The notes beneath the pieces are model-generated. The model had not been told where the DNA came from. It saw nothing but the letters and a program-made list of their open reading frames with translations, and searched no databases. Shown here one piece after another: positions 1-11,775 of a stretch of DNA of 64,000 nt. A program made the position numbers and the translations under genes. How positions within the stretch are numbered: position 1 is the first letter of the stretch; each line of letters opens with the position of its first letter. This DNA comes from Gnetum montanum (Eukaryota > Streptophyta > Gnetopsida > Gnetales > Gnetaceae): assembly GCA_015680685.1 (NCBI GenBank), contig MNCI01000270.1, forward strand, positions 811,321 through 875,320. The letters are read 5' to 3'.

Positions 1-3000
1 AGAGATGGAGCACTGCCCTCAACGAGTTGCCCAATCTATCCCATCAAGGCCTAAGTCAATGTCTGCCAAAGTCTTGCCTTTTTTGACAGTTGACCAAGTA
101 GGACGTTTCAGAGGGAACTCGCCCACCGATGTTTCCCCAAAAGTAGTTGTGATCACCCTTGTAGGCGACTCCATCTCCACAGTTGTATTCTAAGCAAAAG
201 TATTGAAAGCAAAAAGTAAACTTAAACCTTCCAAAAACATCTCTAGTTGGCTCTTTTCAATAGACACCTCTTTTAACGACTTCTTGTAGTAATGTTTATG
301 ACTTTTCTCATCCTGAACCCACTTACGAACCTTGGAAGTAAAGGCTTTCCAATCTTGACATTTAAGGTTCAGGAGATCAATTTGGGCTTTGCGCTCTGCC
401 ATTCTCCAAGTCAGTGATGCATGGCGATTCAGTAGGTCCCAATACCTAGTGTACGTGACCTCCAAAGTTTGCCAAGAGCGATCTNTGCATGGCGATTCAG
501 TAGGTCCCAATACCTAGTGTACGTGNNNNNNNNNNNNNNNNNNNNNNNNNNNNNNNNNNNNNNNNNNNNNNNNNNNNNNNNNNNNNNNNNNNNNNNNNNN
601 NNNNNNNNNNNNNNNNNNNNNNNNNNNNNNNNNNNNNNNNNNNNNNNNNNNNNNNNNNNNNNNNNNNNNGAAACTCCGAACCTCTAAATCATTTATACCT
701 ATATCCGGGTGTGCCTCCTGGATCNGCCATGTGAAAAATACAAATGTTAAAATAATATAAATAGGACATGAAACTCCGAACCTCTAAATCATTTATACCT
801 ATATCCGGGTGTGCCTCCTGGATCCGTTCAATAACTTCCTCCGCGAGTCCAGCCACAAAATCCATTTTACTTGGCATCTCCGACCAAGCAAGTGGCTCAC
901 GGGTACAGGAACTAACCTCAATGGTCCTCTCAGGGGGAACCATCTTCATGGGTACATCTAAGCGTACCATTCTGGTCTTGCTCCCTTTGTCTAAAAAAAT
1001 GAAAATATGTACATAGAATGTAGTAGAAATGACAGCTAACAGGATAAGACGAAATAACAAGAGAACATACCACGATCCTTGTCACCCTCTAGGGGGTCAC
1101 CCAAATCTAGATCTCCCTTGAGGAAGCTATTGAACATCTAGTTGATACCATCCTGATCATCCAACGGCTCTGTTTCCATGGTTTTCTCCTTTAACTCCTC
1201 TGTTCCTCCGCTCTGATCCTTCCCTGTGCTTTCCCCCTTGTTATTCTTCCCCATCTTGGTCTCCTCCTCCTTGGTGATAGTCTCTAAAGCTTGCTTCCTC
1301 GCTTTTTAAAATCAAGCCAAAAATAGCAACATGTAAGCGATTGAAGTAAAAGTTATAAATGAAGCGAAAACGATAAAACAATAAGTGGGTGAGCATAGCT
1401 TACCAGGCATCTTGAAGCATATGCACTTCACGCATGGCTGATTCACATCGGTGACTTCCTCAGTCGTGCGTTCAGGCCTCTTTATCTTTGACTTGGCTTG
1501 GCCAATGGTCTCCTTGATAACCCATTCCACCCTTCTAGCAGTAAGAGGTACGTTTTCTAGTTCAAACCCCAGACTATCACATGTGTGGATTGAAGCGCCA
1601 GATGATCCCCCCGTTGTAATGGAAGCAGATTCATCAGTGCCTTCAAGTGCATCTTGGGATTGAGCTGTCTCAAATAAATGATTCACCCACGGGCGAGATA
1701 ATTGACCTCGATCCCGCAAAACAAACTTGTTGTCTCCACGAACTACTAGGAATTCAGCAAAACGGCATAAGTAACCAACGAAAAATGCAAAGGTGAAATG
1801 GGACTATGCTTCGATATTCAAACGCAACCGCACTATCTCCTTGGGCATGCCCGACAACAAAAATTGGGCCTAGTTATACCGCATGCCTATTTCCAAGACA
1901 ATTTGCATGACACGAACAGCCTCAACCCCAAGACACCTCACCTAGAAAAGGGTTTTAGGGAACACCCGTGCCCTGAACAGGGGATACAATTCATTCACTG
2001 CCACAACTTTTGCTTTCTCCTGCATCGGGAATCCCTTGGTACCCTTGGCCACGCCTAGCCAATCTTCCAACTCATGAATTTTCTGGAGCTTCTTATGAGT
2101 TTTTTCTAATACTACATTTAAGCCATCCACCGGCACACCAAATAAGTTGGAAAAGAACTCAGGCAACAGGTGAAAAACTACCTTGACACCCTTAATCTGG
2201 GTGCTGTAATGTGAGACAAACTCATTAAACGAATCCATGATCCCAATCATCTCCCCAATGGAGATGTCAGGACTCGACGTCATAAAGAGCTCCATGAGGC
2301 TGGCATCATCCAGGCAACAAGTGATGGATGGTGGAGCTTGCCTTTGCAACCACTTTTGCACCTTGTCCACCTCCCCGAACTTCATCAACAAAGTAGTCTC
2401 GGTTCGCCCGGTTGTCACCAAATCCCCACCAGAAGGTACATCAACTGTAAAAGAAATTTAAAATGGTCATATCAGTGTAACTCCAAACAGTTGGACAAAC
2501 CCACTAACATATCAAGGAAATGTAATCACATACCATTAGTGGTGGATCTAGATGTGCTGCCAAAGTCACAAGGGAAGATAGGCCCATTATCCGTCCAGTC
2601 TTCATGAAGCCACCCACGAGCTTTGCACATCGCGAATGCTCTGGAAAACTGATTATGAAAATGGATCATCGAACCCTTCGTTTGACTCAGTACAGCTCCA
2701 CGAAGGGTGGGGCCCATCATGAATGCCTCCAGAGTAGTGCGAGCAAGGACTAGTTCTTCGTCTTCAATGAGTGTCCCATCTGGGTTGGTCTTTGGCCTAT
2801 AAGTAAATATGGGTCAAAACAAGAAACAAGCACCAAACGACAAAAGGAAAATGACAAACTTACATATTCCTACCTGACCACTCGATACACCGTGCCGGGA
2901 GGATTCTGGAATAATGTATGTGCTCGGGCAGCTATGAACAACGTATTATTGAGGTAGTCTAACCCTCGTGGCAATAACGCCCACATGCGAGTTAAGGAGC

Positions 3001-4176
3001 ATTTTGACCTAGGCCCGCGGGTAGTACCATCCTTGTTAACAAAAGGTCCCTCGTCAATGTCTTCTATGAAGACCATGACACCCTTCGCGGCTCCCGGTAG
3101 CATTGCATCAAGCACAGTTCGCGCAACCACTTCCCTAAAATTTGACCAGATGGCCACCTCAAAATTGTTCAACAGGAAGGCCAGAAATTTGCTAGCGTCT
3201 TTCCTAAACCAAACCCCGTTATCATCCATGGTCAGATCTGGGGGAATCTTGCCCTCCTCAACAAGGCCAACCTAAGTTAATACCCCGACAAGCTCAACAA
3301 TGATGAGGAAGCACTTACTATCCTTGCAAACAATCACGATGCCATGACAGATTAGCCCAAAAAGCGAACATTTACATCATAAATCGGCATCTAAAATCAA
3401 AAATTCACTAACTGTTTACACCCAGCGTATACGCCGCATAGACCAACATATACGCCAGCGAAATTGCTTACACTTAGCGTAAAACGCTACTCGACCTCAG
3501 CGTATACGTTGTACACTTGGCATAAAACACTGCCTAAACTCAGCCTATACGCTGTACATTGAGCGTATACGCTGACCAATCCAGCGTATATGCCGACAAT
3601 GAACTGTCTTACGCTATTACCCGAACCCATCACGCTCAGCGTATACGCTGAACTAACCCTCAGCGTATACGCCGGAGTTCGCTTTCAGCATAGACAGTCT
3701 ACACTGGTGCTGAACAAAACACGTTTATGCTAGAAATAAAAAATAAGTTTACGCTAGAAAACAACCACAAACATACAGCGTATACGCTAAACAAACCCTC
3801 AGCATATACGCCATCATAGTAAAATAGAATTTACGCTGATGACAAACAAATCACGCTAACAAGATAATGCAGGAAAAATGCTTGTGCCGATAAAACTGAC
3901 TACACCCTGACAGTCTACGCTTCACGCTGTAAAGTGACACCTGGCATATACACCTAAAAGCCCTACGCTCGACGTATACACTGAGACTGTCTATGCTATA
4001 AAAGAAAAAGCGCAGAAATAATTAGAGGCAGAGATCAGAGCCTACCTGTGGGATGTCACGGGCTAGGATGGGATCCGTGGCCTGGGCAGGCCCTACAGCA
4101 TAGCTTCTATCTCCTCCGCGAAGGTCAAGTTAGGACCCTTCCTCCCCTGGCCCTCCACTTCTTTGCCCTTGCCCAT
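1..4176 (-). pseudogene. Antisense intron-containing gene of element A (C-terminal end cut by window)
   Basis: Read on the minus strand, opposite to pol. Exons inferred by comparison with copy B and splice signals: E1 4046-4176 (ATG at 4176), E2 2874-3322, E3 2534-2796, E4 1404-2444, E5 1071-1301, E6 799-984, E7 from about 730 down through the N gap to base 1. E3 has exactly the B length (263 bp). E2 encodes the HAD-like segment with EFL/KFL..NFEVAIWSN-type sequence (here FEVAIWSN) and ends QNPPGTVYRV. E4 is an unknown domain, E5 is charged, and E7 is coiled coil (..RKAQIDLLNLKCQDW..). Damage: stops in E1 (two TAG) and E4 (TAG after YN, shared with B), and the first acceptor changed from GCAG to GCAA. 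Function unknown; no longer codes intact. Confidence 0.75.
526..669. other. Assembly gap (144 N) with artefactual duplicated flanks
   Basis: A run of N interrupts exon 7 of the antisense gene. Single Ns at 485 and 725 are each flanked by identical direct copies: the segment ending before the big gap repeats 420-458, and 670-724 repeats 770-824. Such perfect copies around an N are typical of unresolved contig overlaps, not of biology. Exon 7 of copy A cannot be read reliably here. Confidence 0.9.
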
Positions 4177-4400
4177 CTCGGCCTGTTTATGCTAACGATA
4201 CAAGTCTACGCTGAAGAGAAGTGTCTATGCTGACACCTGAAAGTTTAACACTCTGCGTCTATGCTGGGGTTTAACGCTACGCGTCTATGCTAGGGTTAGT
4301 CTTTGGCGTCTACGCTCACAGGAAACTTATGCTTACACTAAGGCGCTATGGTTTATGCTCACGCTTTAACAGTTTACACTGTCGTTTACGCTCTATCGCT
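3415..4400. repeat. Palindrome swarm AGCGTATACGCT in antisense promoter and intron 1 (A)
   Basis: Dozens of exact or near copies of GCGTATACGC and half-sites TACGCT/GCGTA are scattered without fixed spacing. Exact 12-bp palindromes occur at 3562-3573, 3638-3649 and 3777-3788. The swarm covers intron 1 of the antisense gene and the leader between its ATG and TATA box. Confidence 0.85.
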
Positions 4401-4430
4401 TTCAAAGTAAAACAAATGGACCCCCCCCTA

Positions 4431-4438
4431 TTTATATA
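4431..4438 (-). promoter_or_regulatory. TATA box of antisense gene, element A
   Basis: The minus strand reads GCTATATAAATAGGGGGGGG, about 260 bases before the antisense ATG at 4176. Copy B has GCTATATAAAGAAGGGGGG at the same relative place (about 250 bases before its ATG), and C has TATAAATAGG. Conservation across three copies supports an independent promoter inside the element. Confidence 0.65.
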
Positions 4439-4599
4439 GCGTTCCGCTGACGCTGATGCCACCGTTGCACCTTTTTGCCATTTTTTGCCTTTTTTCTTAT
4501 TTTTCACTAAAATTTACCCCAAAAATTATCAAAAATTATTAAGAACAGAGATTATTATGTCCTGGTTCCTTCGTGGACCCCATTTTACATGTTTATGCC

Positions 4600-4800
4600 A
4601 AACATTCTAGTGTAAACCGCCCTTATGGCCCAGTATGGCCTTAAACTGCCATCTCCTAAACCACTTGTGGCCTAGTACGACCTTAAACTACCATCTCCTC
4701 ATCTAGCGATGGCCCAGTATGGCCTTAAACTGCCACTTGCGGCCCGATATGGCCTTAAACTGCCATATGTCCCAGTATGACGAAAATCCACCATTATGCG
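4600..4800. repeat. Hairpin-unit array between antisense promoter and RT (A)
   Basis: About five units of the form GGCC-N6-GGCC-TTAAACTGCC (reverse of GGCAGTTTAA-GGCC-N6-GGCC). Arms vary: GGCC/GGCC in several units, GGCC/GACC in one. Same unit type as in B (18755-18945) and C (34160-34450) at the same position in the element. Confidence 0.75.
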
Positions 4801-4860
4801 TGTATACATAGTTTAAAATTATCAAAAGGCATAGAGCGATCTCCCTCTTTCTTATTCCGC

Positions 4861-4878
4861 TCTCTGTTTATTGGCAAG
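4861..4878 (+). promoter_or_regulatory. Degraded 3' splice site before RT ATG (A)
   Basis: A pyrimidine-rich run and TTTATTGGCAAGAG lie 12 bases before the RT ATG at 4890. Copy B has TTTATTGGCAG|GAG here, a good 3' splice site. A appears to have mutated GCAGG to GCAAG. Interpreted as the acceptor of an Ogre-like intron between PR and RT. Confidence 0.5.
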
Positions 4879-4889
4879 AGCAAGCTCAA

Positions 4890-7800
4890 ATGGGCAGCCA
4901 GCATTTAATTGCACCGTTAATCATTGATGGACCATACGGCAAAATTATACGAGACATTAACATAAACTCCATCAACTTAAATTCACCAACGGACGACGTA
5001 GTCATAGCCACAACACAGCAAACAACAGATTACGAAGGCATGAAAAAGTTCCTTGACATAAAGGCTGAAAATATCACCGAAGACCCATTAACTGAAACCC
5101 CCATTACCATGCCCGATGGGAAAATCAAAATATTAAAACCGAGCACATTACTACAACCTCAATTAGCAAAAGACATTGAAAATGTGCTTAGGGAAAATAT
5201 GAAAGCATTCGCTTGATCCTATACTGACATGCCTGGGTTAGATCCTAGAATTGTCCAACACAACATTATCCTTGACCCGAAATTGAGACCAGTAAAACAA
5301 AAGGCATGAAAAGTTAGACCCGAAGTAGCATTGGCAGTTCGCAATGAGATCACCAAGCTTTTTCAGGCTGGGTTCATTCGAGCTGTTGATTACGTCGAGT
5401 GGGTGTTCAACATGGTCATTGTCCCGAAGAAGAACGGAAGAATTTGCCTATGTATTGACTTCTGAGATCTGAATGTTGCAACCATAAAACATGATTTTCC
5501 CCTACCCAGCATCAATCAACTTGTTGACTCGACTATGAGGCATGCATTATTATCTTTTATGGATAGTTTTTCAGGATACAATCAGATACGTATCAATCCG
5601 GAACATCAACTTAGGACAACCTTCATGACCCCATGGGAAACTTTTTGTTACACAATGATGCCCTTTGATCTCAAGAATGCTGGGGCCACGTATAAAGAGC
5701 GATGACATTCATTTTCAGCAATTACATGCTACACTCGCTCAATGATTACGTGGATGACATTGTGCTTAAATCAAAAATTGAAGAACAACATGTACAAGAT
5801 CTAGACTTAGTATTAAAACGTTGTTTAAAGTATGAATTGCGACTTAACCCCAAAAAATGTGTCTTCGGCATCAAGACAGGCAAAATGCTCCGATTCATAG
5901 CCTCAGAAGCAGGGATACAAGTAGACCCCGATAAGGTTAAGGCCATAACAAACTTGAAACCACCAGGCAACCTTACCGAACTATGAGGTCTACAAGGTAG
6001 ATTGCGGTTTATCATGCGCTTCATAGAAAAACTCACAGACAAACTAAAACCTATGAACCATCTGTTGCGCAAAAATGTCCATTTTGAATGGACTCCGAAA
6101 TGCCAAGAAGCATTCGAGAACATCAAAATAGCACTTGCCCGACTGCCTACAGTTTATCCACCCCAAAATGATAATCCGTTTTACATCTACCTTGCCACTT
6201 CGGAATCATCGATTGTGTCTATGCTTTGCCAGAAACAAGATAATGGAATCGAAGTCCCTGTATATTACTTGAGCCATGCATTATTTGCCCATGAGAAAAA
6301 GTACAACAACGTGGAGAAGTCATGTTTAGCTTTGGTCTTTTCTTTAAGAAAATGGTGACATTACCTCTTCCGTAACCAGGTTCACATAATTTGCAAGGAT
6401 AATGTACTAAGATCCATAGCAGGGAACATTTACGAAACAAGTCGAATATCCCGGTGGAAAGCCATGATAGCCGAATTTGACCTGTATTACGTAGCACAAT
6501 CATCAATCAAGGGTCAAGCCATAGCAAACCAAATGACAACATCACCAACACATGACCAAGCGACTATAGAGCTAGAGTTCCCAGATGAGAATATAAGCAT
6601 CATAAACACAGTGCCCAACGAGTACGATGCCATCCTAAACTTTGATGGAGCATCCACCTCTCGAGGAGGAAGTGCAGCCGCTGTCATCACCTATCCCTCT
6701 AGGGAGATCCAACCCTTTGCTTATCGTTTCGACTTTCATTGCATGAACAATGTAGCAGAGTATGAAGGTCTCCTTAGAGGCCTCACGGCAGCACTGGCTT
6801 CAGACATCACACAGCTCATAGTTAGAGGAGACTCGCAATTTTTCCTAAACCAAGTCATAGACGTCTATGCATGTAAGGCCCAACACTTACAACCATACTG
6901 CGACTTGGCAAAACACCTAATGGGGCGATTTGAAGACATCAATGTGCAACACATTTTTAGAAATGATAACACCATCGCAGATGCGTTAGCCACATGAGCA
7001 TTAAACATATCGCCAAACATGTTCCACGCATTACCAAGCTCTGTAATCAATTGTGCCAAACCGATAACCGATACTCCCGACACGTTGCCAATTGCATCTG
7101 TTAGTACAACACACGTGATAGAATGGTATGATGACATAAAAGAATACCTTCTGTGTGGTGAAGCACCACGACATCTAACAAATGCACAAAAGGACACCAT
7201 GCAGAAACGTTCAAAGCAGTACATCTTGGTAGGGGACACACTGTGCCGACGATCCTACGAAGGCATATTGCTAACATGCATTAGTACTACCGATGCCCAA
7301 ACTATTGTTGAACAGGTACATGAGGAACTATGCGGAGGACACATAGCACCAAAAGCCATGGCAACAAAAATCAAATGCTTAGGCTACTATTGGCCACACA
7401 TGGAATATGACTGTCTCTCCAAGGTTAAAACATGTAGCACTTGCCAAAAACATAGTAATCTAATACATGTCCCGCCAAATGAATTACACATAGCTCAAAT
7501 CACATGGCCCTTCCAAAAATGGGGATTGGACCTAATCAGCCCAATAACACCCTCATCTTCTGCAGGGCATAGTTTCATCATAACCGTAACCGAATATTTC
7601 ATGAAGTGGGTAGAAGCAGCTCCACTTCGGAAAACTACATCTAAACATGTATGCAATTTCATCCTCGAAAACATTGTAACCCGTTTTGGCATCCACTTGA
7701 CAATTATCACTGACAACGGACCACAATTTAGCAGTGCCGAAACCCAAACCTTTTGTGACAGTCTAGGGATCAAACACTCATTTTCATCCCCTTACTATCC

Positions 7801-8362
7801 TCAAAGCAATGGACAAGCAGAAGCAACCAACAAGACAATTATCACCATACTCAAGAAAATGCTTACCCGGAGCAAACAAAAATGGCACGAGCAATTGACG
7901 TATGCATTATGGGCGTACCATACTACGCACTGAACGTCAATAGGTAAAACACCATACAGTCTTATTTATGGTTCAAAAGTTGTTTTACCTTTGGAATTGC
8001 AGGTACCATCCTTAAGGATCACACTCTTCGGACTCCTCGACGAAGGAAAAAACAATAATCTACACATCATTGACCTGGATTCGGTGGAAGAGGAACGCAT
8101 ACATGCACTTGATCAGATCGACTGGTACAAGAAACAACAACGGCAGTGCCATCGGCATAACATCAATAAACGACCTATCAAAGAAGGGGACCTTGTGCTT
8201 AAAGCCGTTAGGGAACACTCGGATAAATTCTCCACCAACTGGGAAGGGCCTTACTTGGTCATCCAAGCATTTGACAATGGAGCATTCAAATTAGCTGACA
8301 TGGAAGGAAACGAGCTTGCCAATCCAACGAATCATTTACACCTAAAACCATTCCACATTTGA
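4890..8362 (+). pseudogene. pol: Ty3/gypsy pol: RT, RNase H, second RNase H, integrase (element A)
   Basis: The frame opens with its own ATG (MGSQHLIAPLIIDGPYGK) and has a frameshift before 5702 and several in-frame stops (5214, 5308, 5463, 5985, 6356, 6996, 7931), many explainable as CGA to TGA. RT is recognised by VPKKNGRI, the FMTPWETFCYTMMPF block and YVDDIV (about 5750). A gypsy RNase H follows, then a second archaeal-like RNase H beginning NFDGASTSRGG with NVAEYEGLLRGL and GDSQ (6630-6980). Integrase has an H-H-C-C zinc finger (CSTCQKH), DLISP and TDNGPQF catalytic blocks and a WEGPYLV GPY/F module near the end. No chromodomain. The second RNase H places it in the Tat group. Confidence 0.93.
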
Positions 8363-8377
8363 ATATAAGCTCAGGTA

Positions 8378-8755
8378 CGTGCAAGTCCTGGAATCATGAC
8401 TATAAACTGATACCACAGCTCATCCTGGAATCATGACGATAAACTGATACCACAAAATAGTCCTGGGTTATGACTTAAAATGGACGCCACGCCTATCCTA
8501 GCATCATGACAATAAACTGATACCCCACAGTGTCCACAATGATGATAAACTAGCACCCATCTGGCATGACAGTAAAATACCATTGTTACAACCATCAGAG
8601 TCCGCTAAGACTATAAACTAGCTTTCCTCTGCATGGTCTGCTAAGACTATAAACTGGTAACATAACGTCTGCCACGACGCTAAACCAGCAATGTCCGACG
8701 GGTTACGACATAAAACTAGCCCATGATAGTCTGTTAAGACTATAAACTAACACGT
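8378..8755. repeat. Hairpin-unit array 3' of integrase (A)
   Basis: Repeated units read GTC-N6-GAC-TATAAACT (reverse of AGTTTATA-GTC-N6-GAC), for example GTCCGCTAAGAC, GTCTGCTAAGAC and GTCTGTTAAGAC, plus a first group GTCCTGGAATCATGAC with a 10-base loop. Matches the array after integrase in B. Confidence 0.75.
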
Positions 8756-9247
8756 TCATCTCCAGCTCTCGCTTCACTCCACAGCCACAATCGCTCGTCC
8801 GAATCACTGCATCGCTCACCGTCCAACAATCTCACCAACATCGCCATCATTCATACATAGTGCCTCAAACCTCCTTCAGTATCTTCAATTCTGTTTGCAG
8901 TCGGGTAAATCTAAGCTCGCTTATTCACTCATGGTTTTCTTATCCCCTTGGAGTTGTGTTTGGAGGTTGACACCTAGAGGCTTTCGCACAAGAATGCACC
9001 TCATCGCAAGCAGCAAGATGGTACAATGTTCGCAGTGCACATGGCGAGACTACATCAAACGGTTCACTAGTACATTCCCATTCCCGGTATACTCACCATC
9101 ACTTTCCCGATCTCCGATACACCGAATACATTCAAAAATCCTTGAGCGCGTTGTTGCACACTGCAACACGTTACAGCAGTTTCAACACACAGCCTAACAT
9201 CTGAGCATGAGTACAAGATCTACGCAAAACTGTCCATAAAAAAAACA
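8756..9247 (+). other. 3' non-coding region of element A, ending in a weak purine tract
   Basis: No supported gene. The text matches the corresponding region of B (about 13900-14420, minus strand), for example the segment around CTTCACTCCACAGCCACA. It ends in CATAAAAAAAACA just before the LTR, the likely remnant of the PPT seen as AAAAAAAAAGAGAGGGGGG in B. Confidence 0.6.
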
Positions 9248-9939
9248 TGAGACCCCGGGTACTTCCCATAAGCCCCAGGCGAGAAGGCAGTCGTCTCAAA
9301 ACCAAGTACTTATGCCCAAAATGGTCAAAAAGCATCTAGTTGCATGGCTTTGGCTATCCATCAATAGGTTCCCCCTTAAACATTAAACATGGACCCTATT
9401 CCTCCAAAGAATGTAACACATCCTCCCGTGGCTTTGGTCTTGCCAACAAGTTCCCCTGAACACTAACCAACAGCCTTGTTTCGCCAAAGGACGCACATCG
9501 CATGTCTGAACTTCGAGTCTACTAAACAATGGCCATTGACAAGGATCAGCATGCCGCACACTAGAGCATCCCCTTTCCCCAGCATAATCCCCTGGATCTG
9601 TTATCAATCCTCACAATCTCCATGACCCCCCATATATAAAATTCCACTTTCTCGATCCCATGTACTACTGAACATGGTGCAATGACGTCTAGTCAAGTGG
9701 CAAAAGACAAGGTCTACATCAAGTTGCTTGTGCTGTTTTGCACTTCTTTGTCGACGCTTCTTGGGTCGATTCCTCCAAGAGTCAACAAAGAGGGGCCAAC
9801 GAAACACCACAAAATTTGGAGCTTAGTACTTGTCCGACGCCAAGCAGGTCCCCGGGACTCCAGATGACCACAGCTACATGTGGCATCAAACGTGGTGACT
9901 TCGGAGATCAATGCTTAGTTTTGACTAAGTATGCAGTTC

Positions 9940-10800
9940 CAGCGTATACGCTCAGCGTATATGCCCAAGTGCATAACACCAGTGTATACGCTCAAATCTG
10001 CAGCGTATACGCTCAAATTCACAGCGTATACGCCCAGCGTAGACATCCGACTTACATGCCCGATGTACACGCTTCACCTGTACGCTCGGCAAGTACTACA
10101 AATGCATACGCCCGACAATGAAGTCTTAATAATAGAATGAAGACAACACCGAGGAGCAAGAATTGAAGCAAGTCAGCAACCATCAGCGTATACGCCCAGC
10201 ATTCGCAGCATCTCCATCCAAGTCCACATGCCCTGCACACTCAGCGTATACGCCCACCGTATACGCTGGCCTGATGTGGCGTATACGCCCAACATATATG
10301 TCAAACAGATGTAATATATTGTATTTTTGTAAAGTGTACGCACCCGGTCAATGCGCCACGTGTCTCCTAACTCGAGTCTAGCGTAACAACCGGTATAAAA
10401 ACACCGATTTTCCACTTCATCCAGGTCAGTTGTCAAAAATCCCAGAGCATACCAGAGAACATTTACGCTATGCACCAGAGCGAAAACCCTCTTACGCTGG
10501 GAAACCCTGTACGCTGTGCACAGTCTCTATGCTGCGTCTACAACGTAAACCAACCCAGCCGTCCCTGCATTCACCAGGGCTTTTCGTCTACCTTATGTTC
10601 CACCACAACTGCGTTAGACCAGTGCACTGTATTCTCATCCTGTAATACAATTGTTACATTCATAAAATTGTTTACAGTTTACATTATTTTTGTGCATGTG
10701 TTTTGTTTACACCCGTTTATGCTTATGTCCTATTTGCATCTATTATGCTATTTATGCTCTTGTTTACGCCATTTACGCATAGCCCAGCGTATAGCACTTC
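9940..10800. repeat. Palindrome swarm within LTR of A
   Basis: Many GCGTATACGC-type sites, including exact AGCGTATACGCT at 9941-9952 and 10002-10013. Many lie upstream of the LTR TATA box and half-sites TTTACGC/TTACGCT continue downstream, so the swarm spans U3, R and U5. Confidence 0.85.
10394..10401 (+). promoter_or_regulatory. LTR TATA box, element A
   Basis: CCGGTATAAAAACACCG. The same box is found in the B LTRs as TTTTTATA on the plus strand at 12730-12737 and 29746-29753, all in the same surrounding sequence. Likely core promoter of the genomic RNA. Confidence 0.7.
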
Positions 10801-10971
10801 AGCATACACACGGGTAAATCCTTGTTTGATCCGCGTGCGAACCACCCAAGGTACTCTACCTTCGTGCATTCCAGCTCACCCTCAGGCGAAGGTAGGGTCG
10901 TCTGTGCGTGTCTTACGACCCCACGGTCTCTGTTTCCTTCCAGCTGAAGACCGACGATTTCAGGCGGTACA

Positions 10972-11775
10972 GATAGGAGTTGAAAAAGCTTGTAAAAGAG
11001 GGGGGAGAAAGGAATTGTAGGTGCAAGTAGTGAGGTAAAGGGGTTTAAGGGATAGTCCGGGATGTGCACTCTGAAGTAGCCAGGATAATCAAGACAACCA
11101 CCTTGTAATGATGTAGCATTTGCTGCGAGACGCACCTTCGATTGATGCCCCTCTAGTACGCACCCCACAAACAAAATAGAGAGAAAACCAAGAGAAACAA
11201 CCATGATGCAAAAAGAAGGCAAAGTTCCTACTTGTTATGGACATTGTTGAAGCTTTGGACATCTTTGCTAGTGTGCGATGTCCAAACCAGAAAGGCCAGC
11301 AATGGCTTTGGCAGCATCATCATGGAGAGGTTAGCATCAAAGGTGCCAAGAGTCACTATGAATGCAAATGCTTAGGAATCCCTATCGAAGGCAAGCATTC
11401 TCAGTTTAGCTATGGGATTGGCCACTTAATAGCTAAACGTCTTTTGATCTCAAATCTTGGCAGGGGCTAGAGGTTAACAATATTGTGGCTAGGCCACAAT
11501 ACTACTAGAACTACAGTAGCAAGCACTGATCAAGGAAGCTACTGCCAAGGGTGTTGAGCTATGGCAAAAATAGATCCAGAGGGTTAGCATGATGTCATAT
11601 AACATCTCTAGAGGATCAGCAAGATGCCAAGAGCGGTGACGTTGCATATGTTGCAGAGGGTGTTTCCATGGTGTCATGAACTACATTCTGGAATTACAAC
11701 ATCCCACCCCATATCAGCACTATGCATGCTCACTTGTTGTGTATTGGTGTGGATGCATGCTGGGGACGTGCAGCA
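10972..11775. other. Unassigned spacer between elements A and B
   Basis: No recognisable protein. The longest frame (11237-11470, 77 codons) has no motif I know. A purine tract AAAAGAGGGGGGAGAAAGG at 10994-11012 resembles a PPT but no LTR follows it. May be 3' non-coding sequence of element C displaced by the insertion of B, because the adjacent 11776-12166 matches C-type hairpin units. Confidence 0.4.

Larger units (their letters stand above)
1..10971 (+). mobile_element. Element A: Tat/Ogre-like Ty3/gypsy LTR retrotransposon, 5' part outside window
   Basis: The + strand carries, in order, an antisense gene (minus strand), an RT-RNaseH-second RNaseH-integrase reading frame without a chromodomain, and a 3' LTR that starts TGAGAC and ends GGTACA. 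Gag, protease and the 5' LTR must lie before base 1. The order PR, antisense gene, RT, INT is inferred from element B, which shows it completely. A lies tail to tail with B: the two 3' LTRs face each other across about 1.2 kb. The second RNase H and the split between PR and RT are Tat/Ogre traits. Confidence 0.88.
9248..10971 (+). repeat. 3' LTR of element A (about 1724 bp)
   Basis: Starts TGAGAC and ends GGCGGTACA. It is matched by the two LTRs of B on the opposite strand (12167-13877 and 29135-30352). It contains a TATA box (10394), palindrome-rich sequence at 9940-10800 and a conserved end segment (GTTTCCTTCCAGCTG). ORFs of up to about 150 codons inside it are chance frames. The copy across the window start cannot be compared, so no target duplication can be tested. 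Confidence 0.85.

Noticed and set aside
9604-10140. Several 60-130 codon ORFs in the LTR of A
   Set aside because: They lie inside the LTR on both strands, are not kept in the B LTRs and have palindrome-driven repeats (AYTLK, VYAQ).
9940-10300. Possible CRISPR-like array from repeated GCGTATACGC
   Set aside because: Spacing is irregular, repeats are short and self-palindromic, there are no cas genes, and the context is plant retrotransposons.
11237-11470. 77-codon ORF between elements A and B
   Set aside because: No motif, no splice or promoter context, and flanked by transposon remains; too weak to call a gene.
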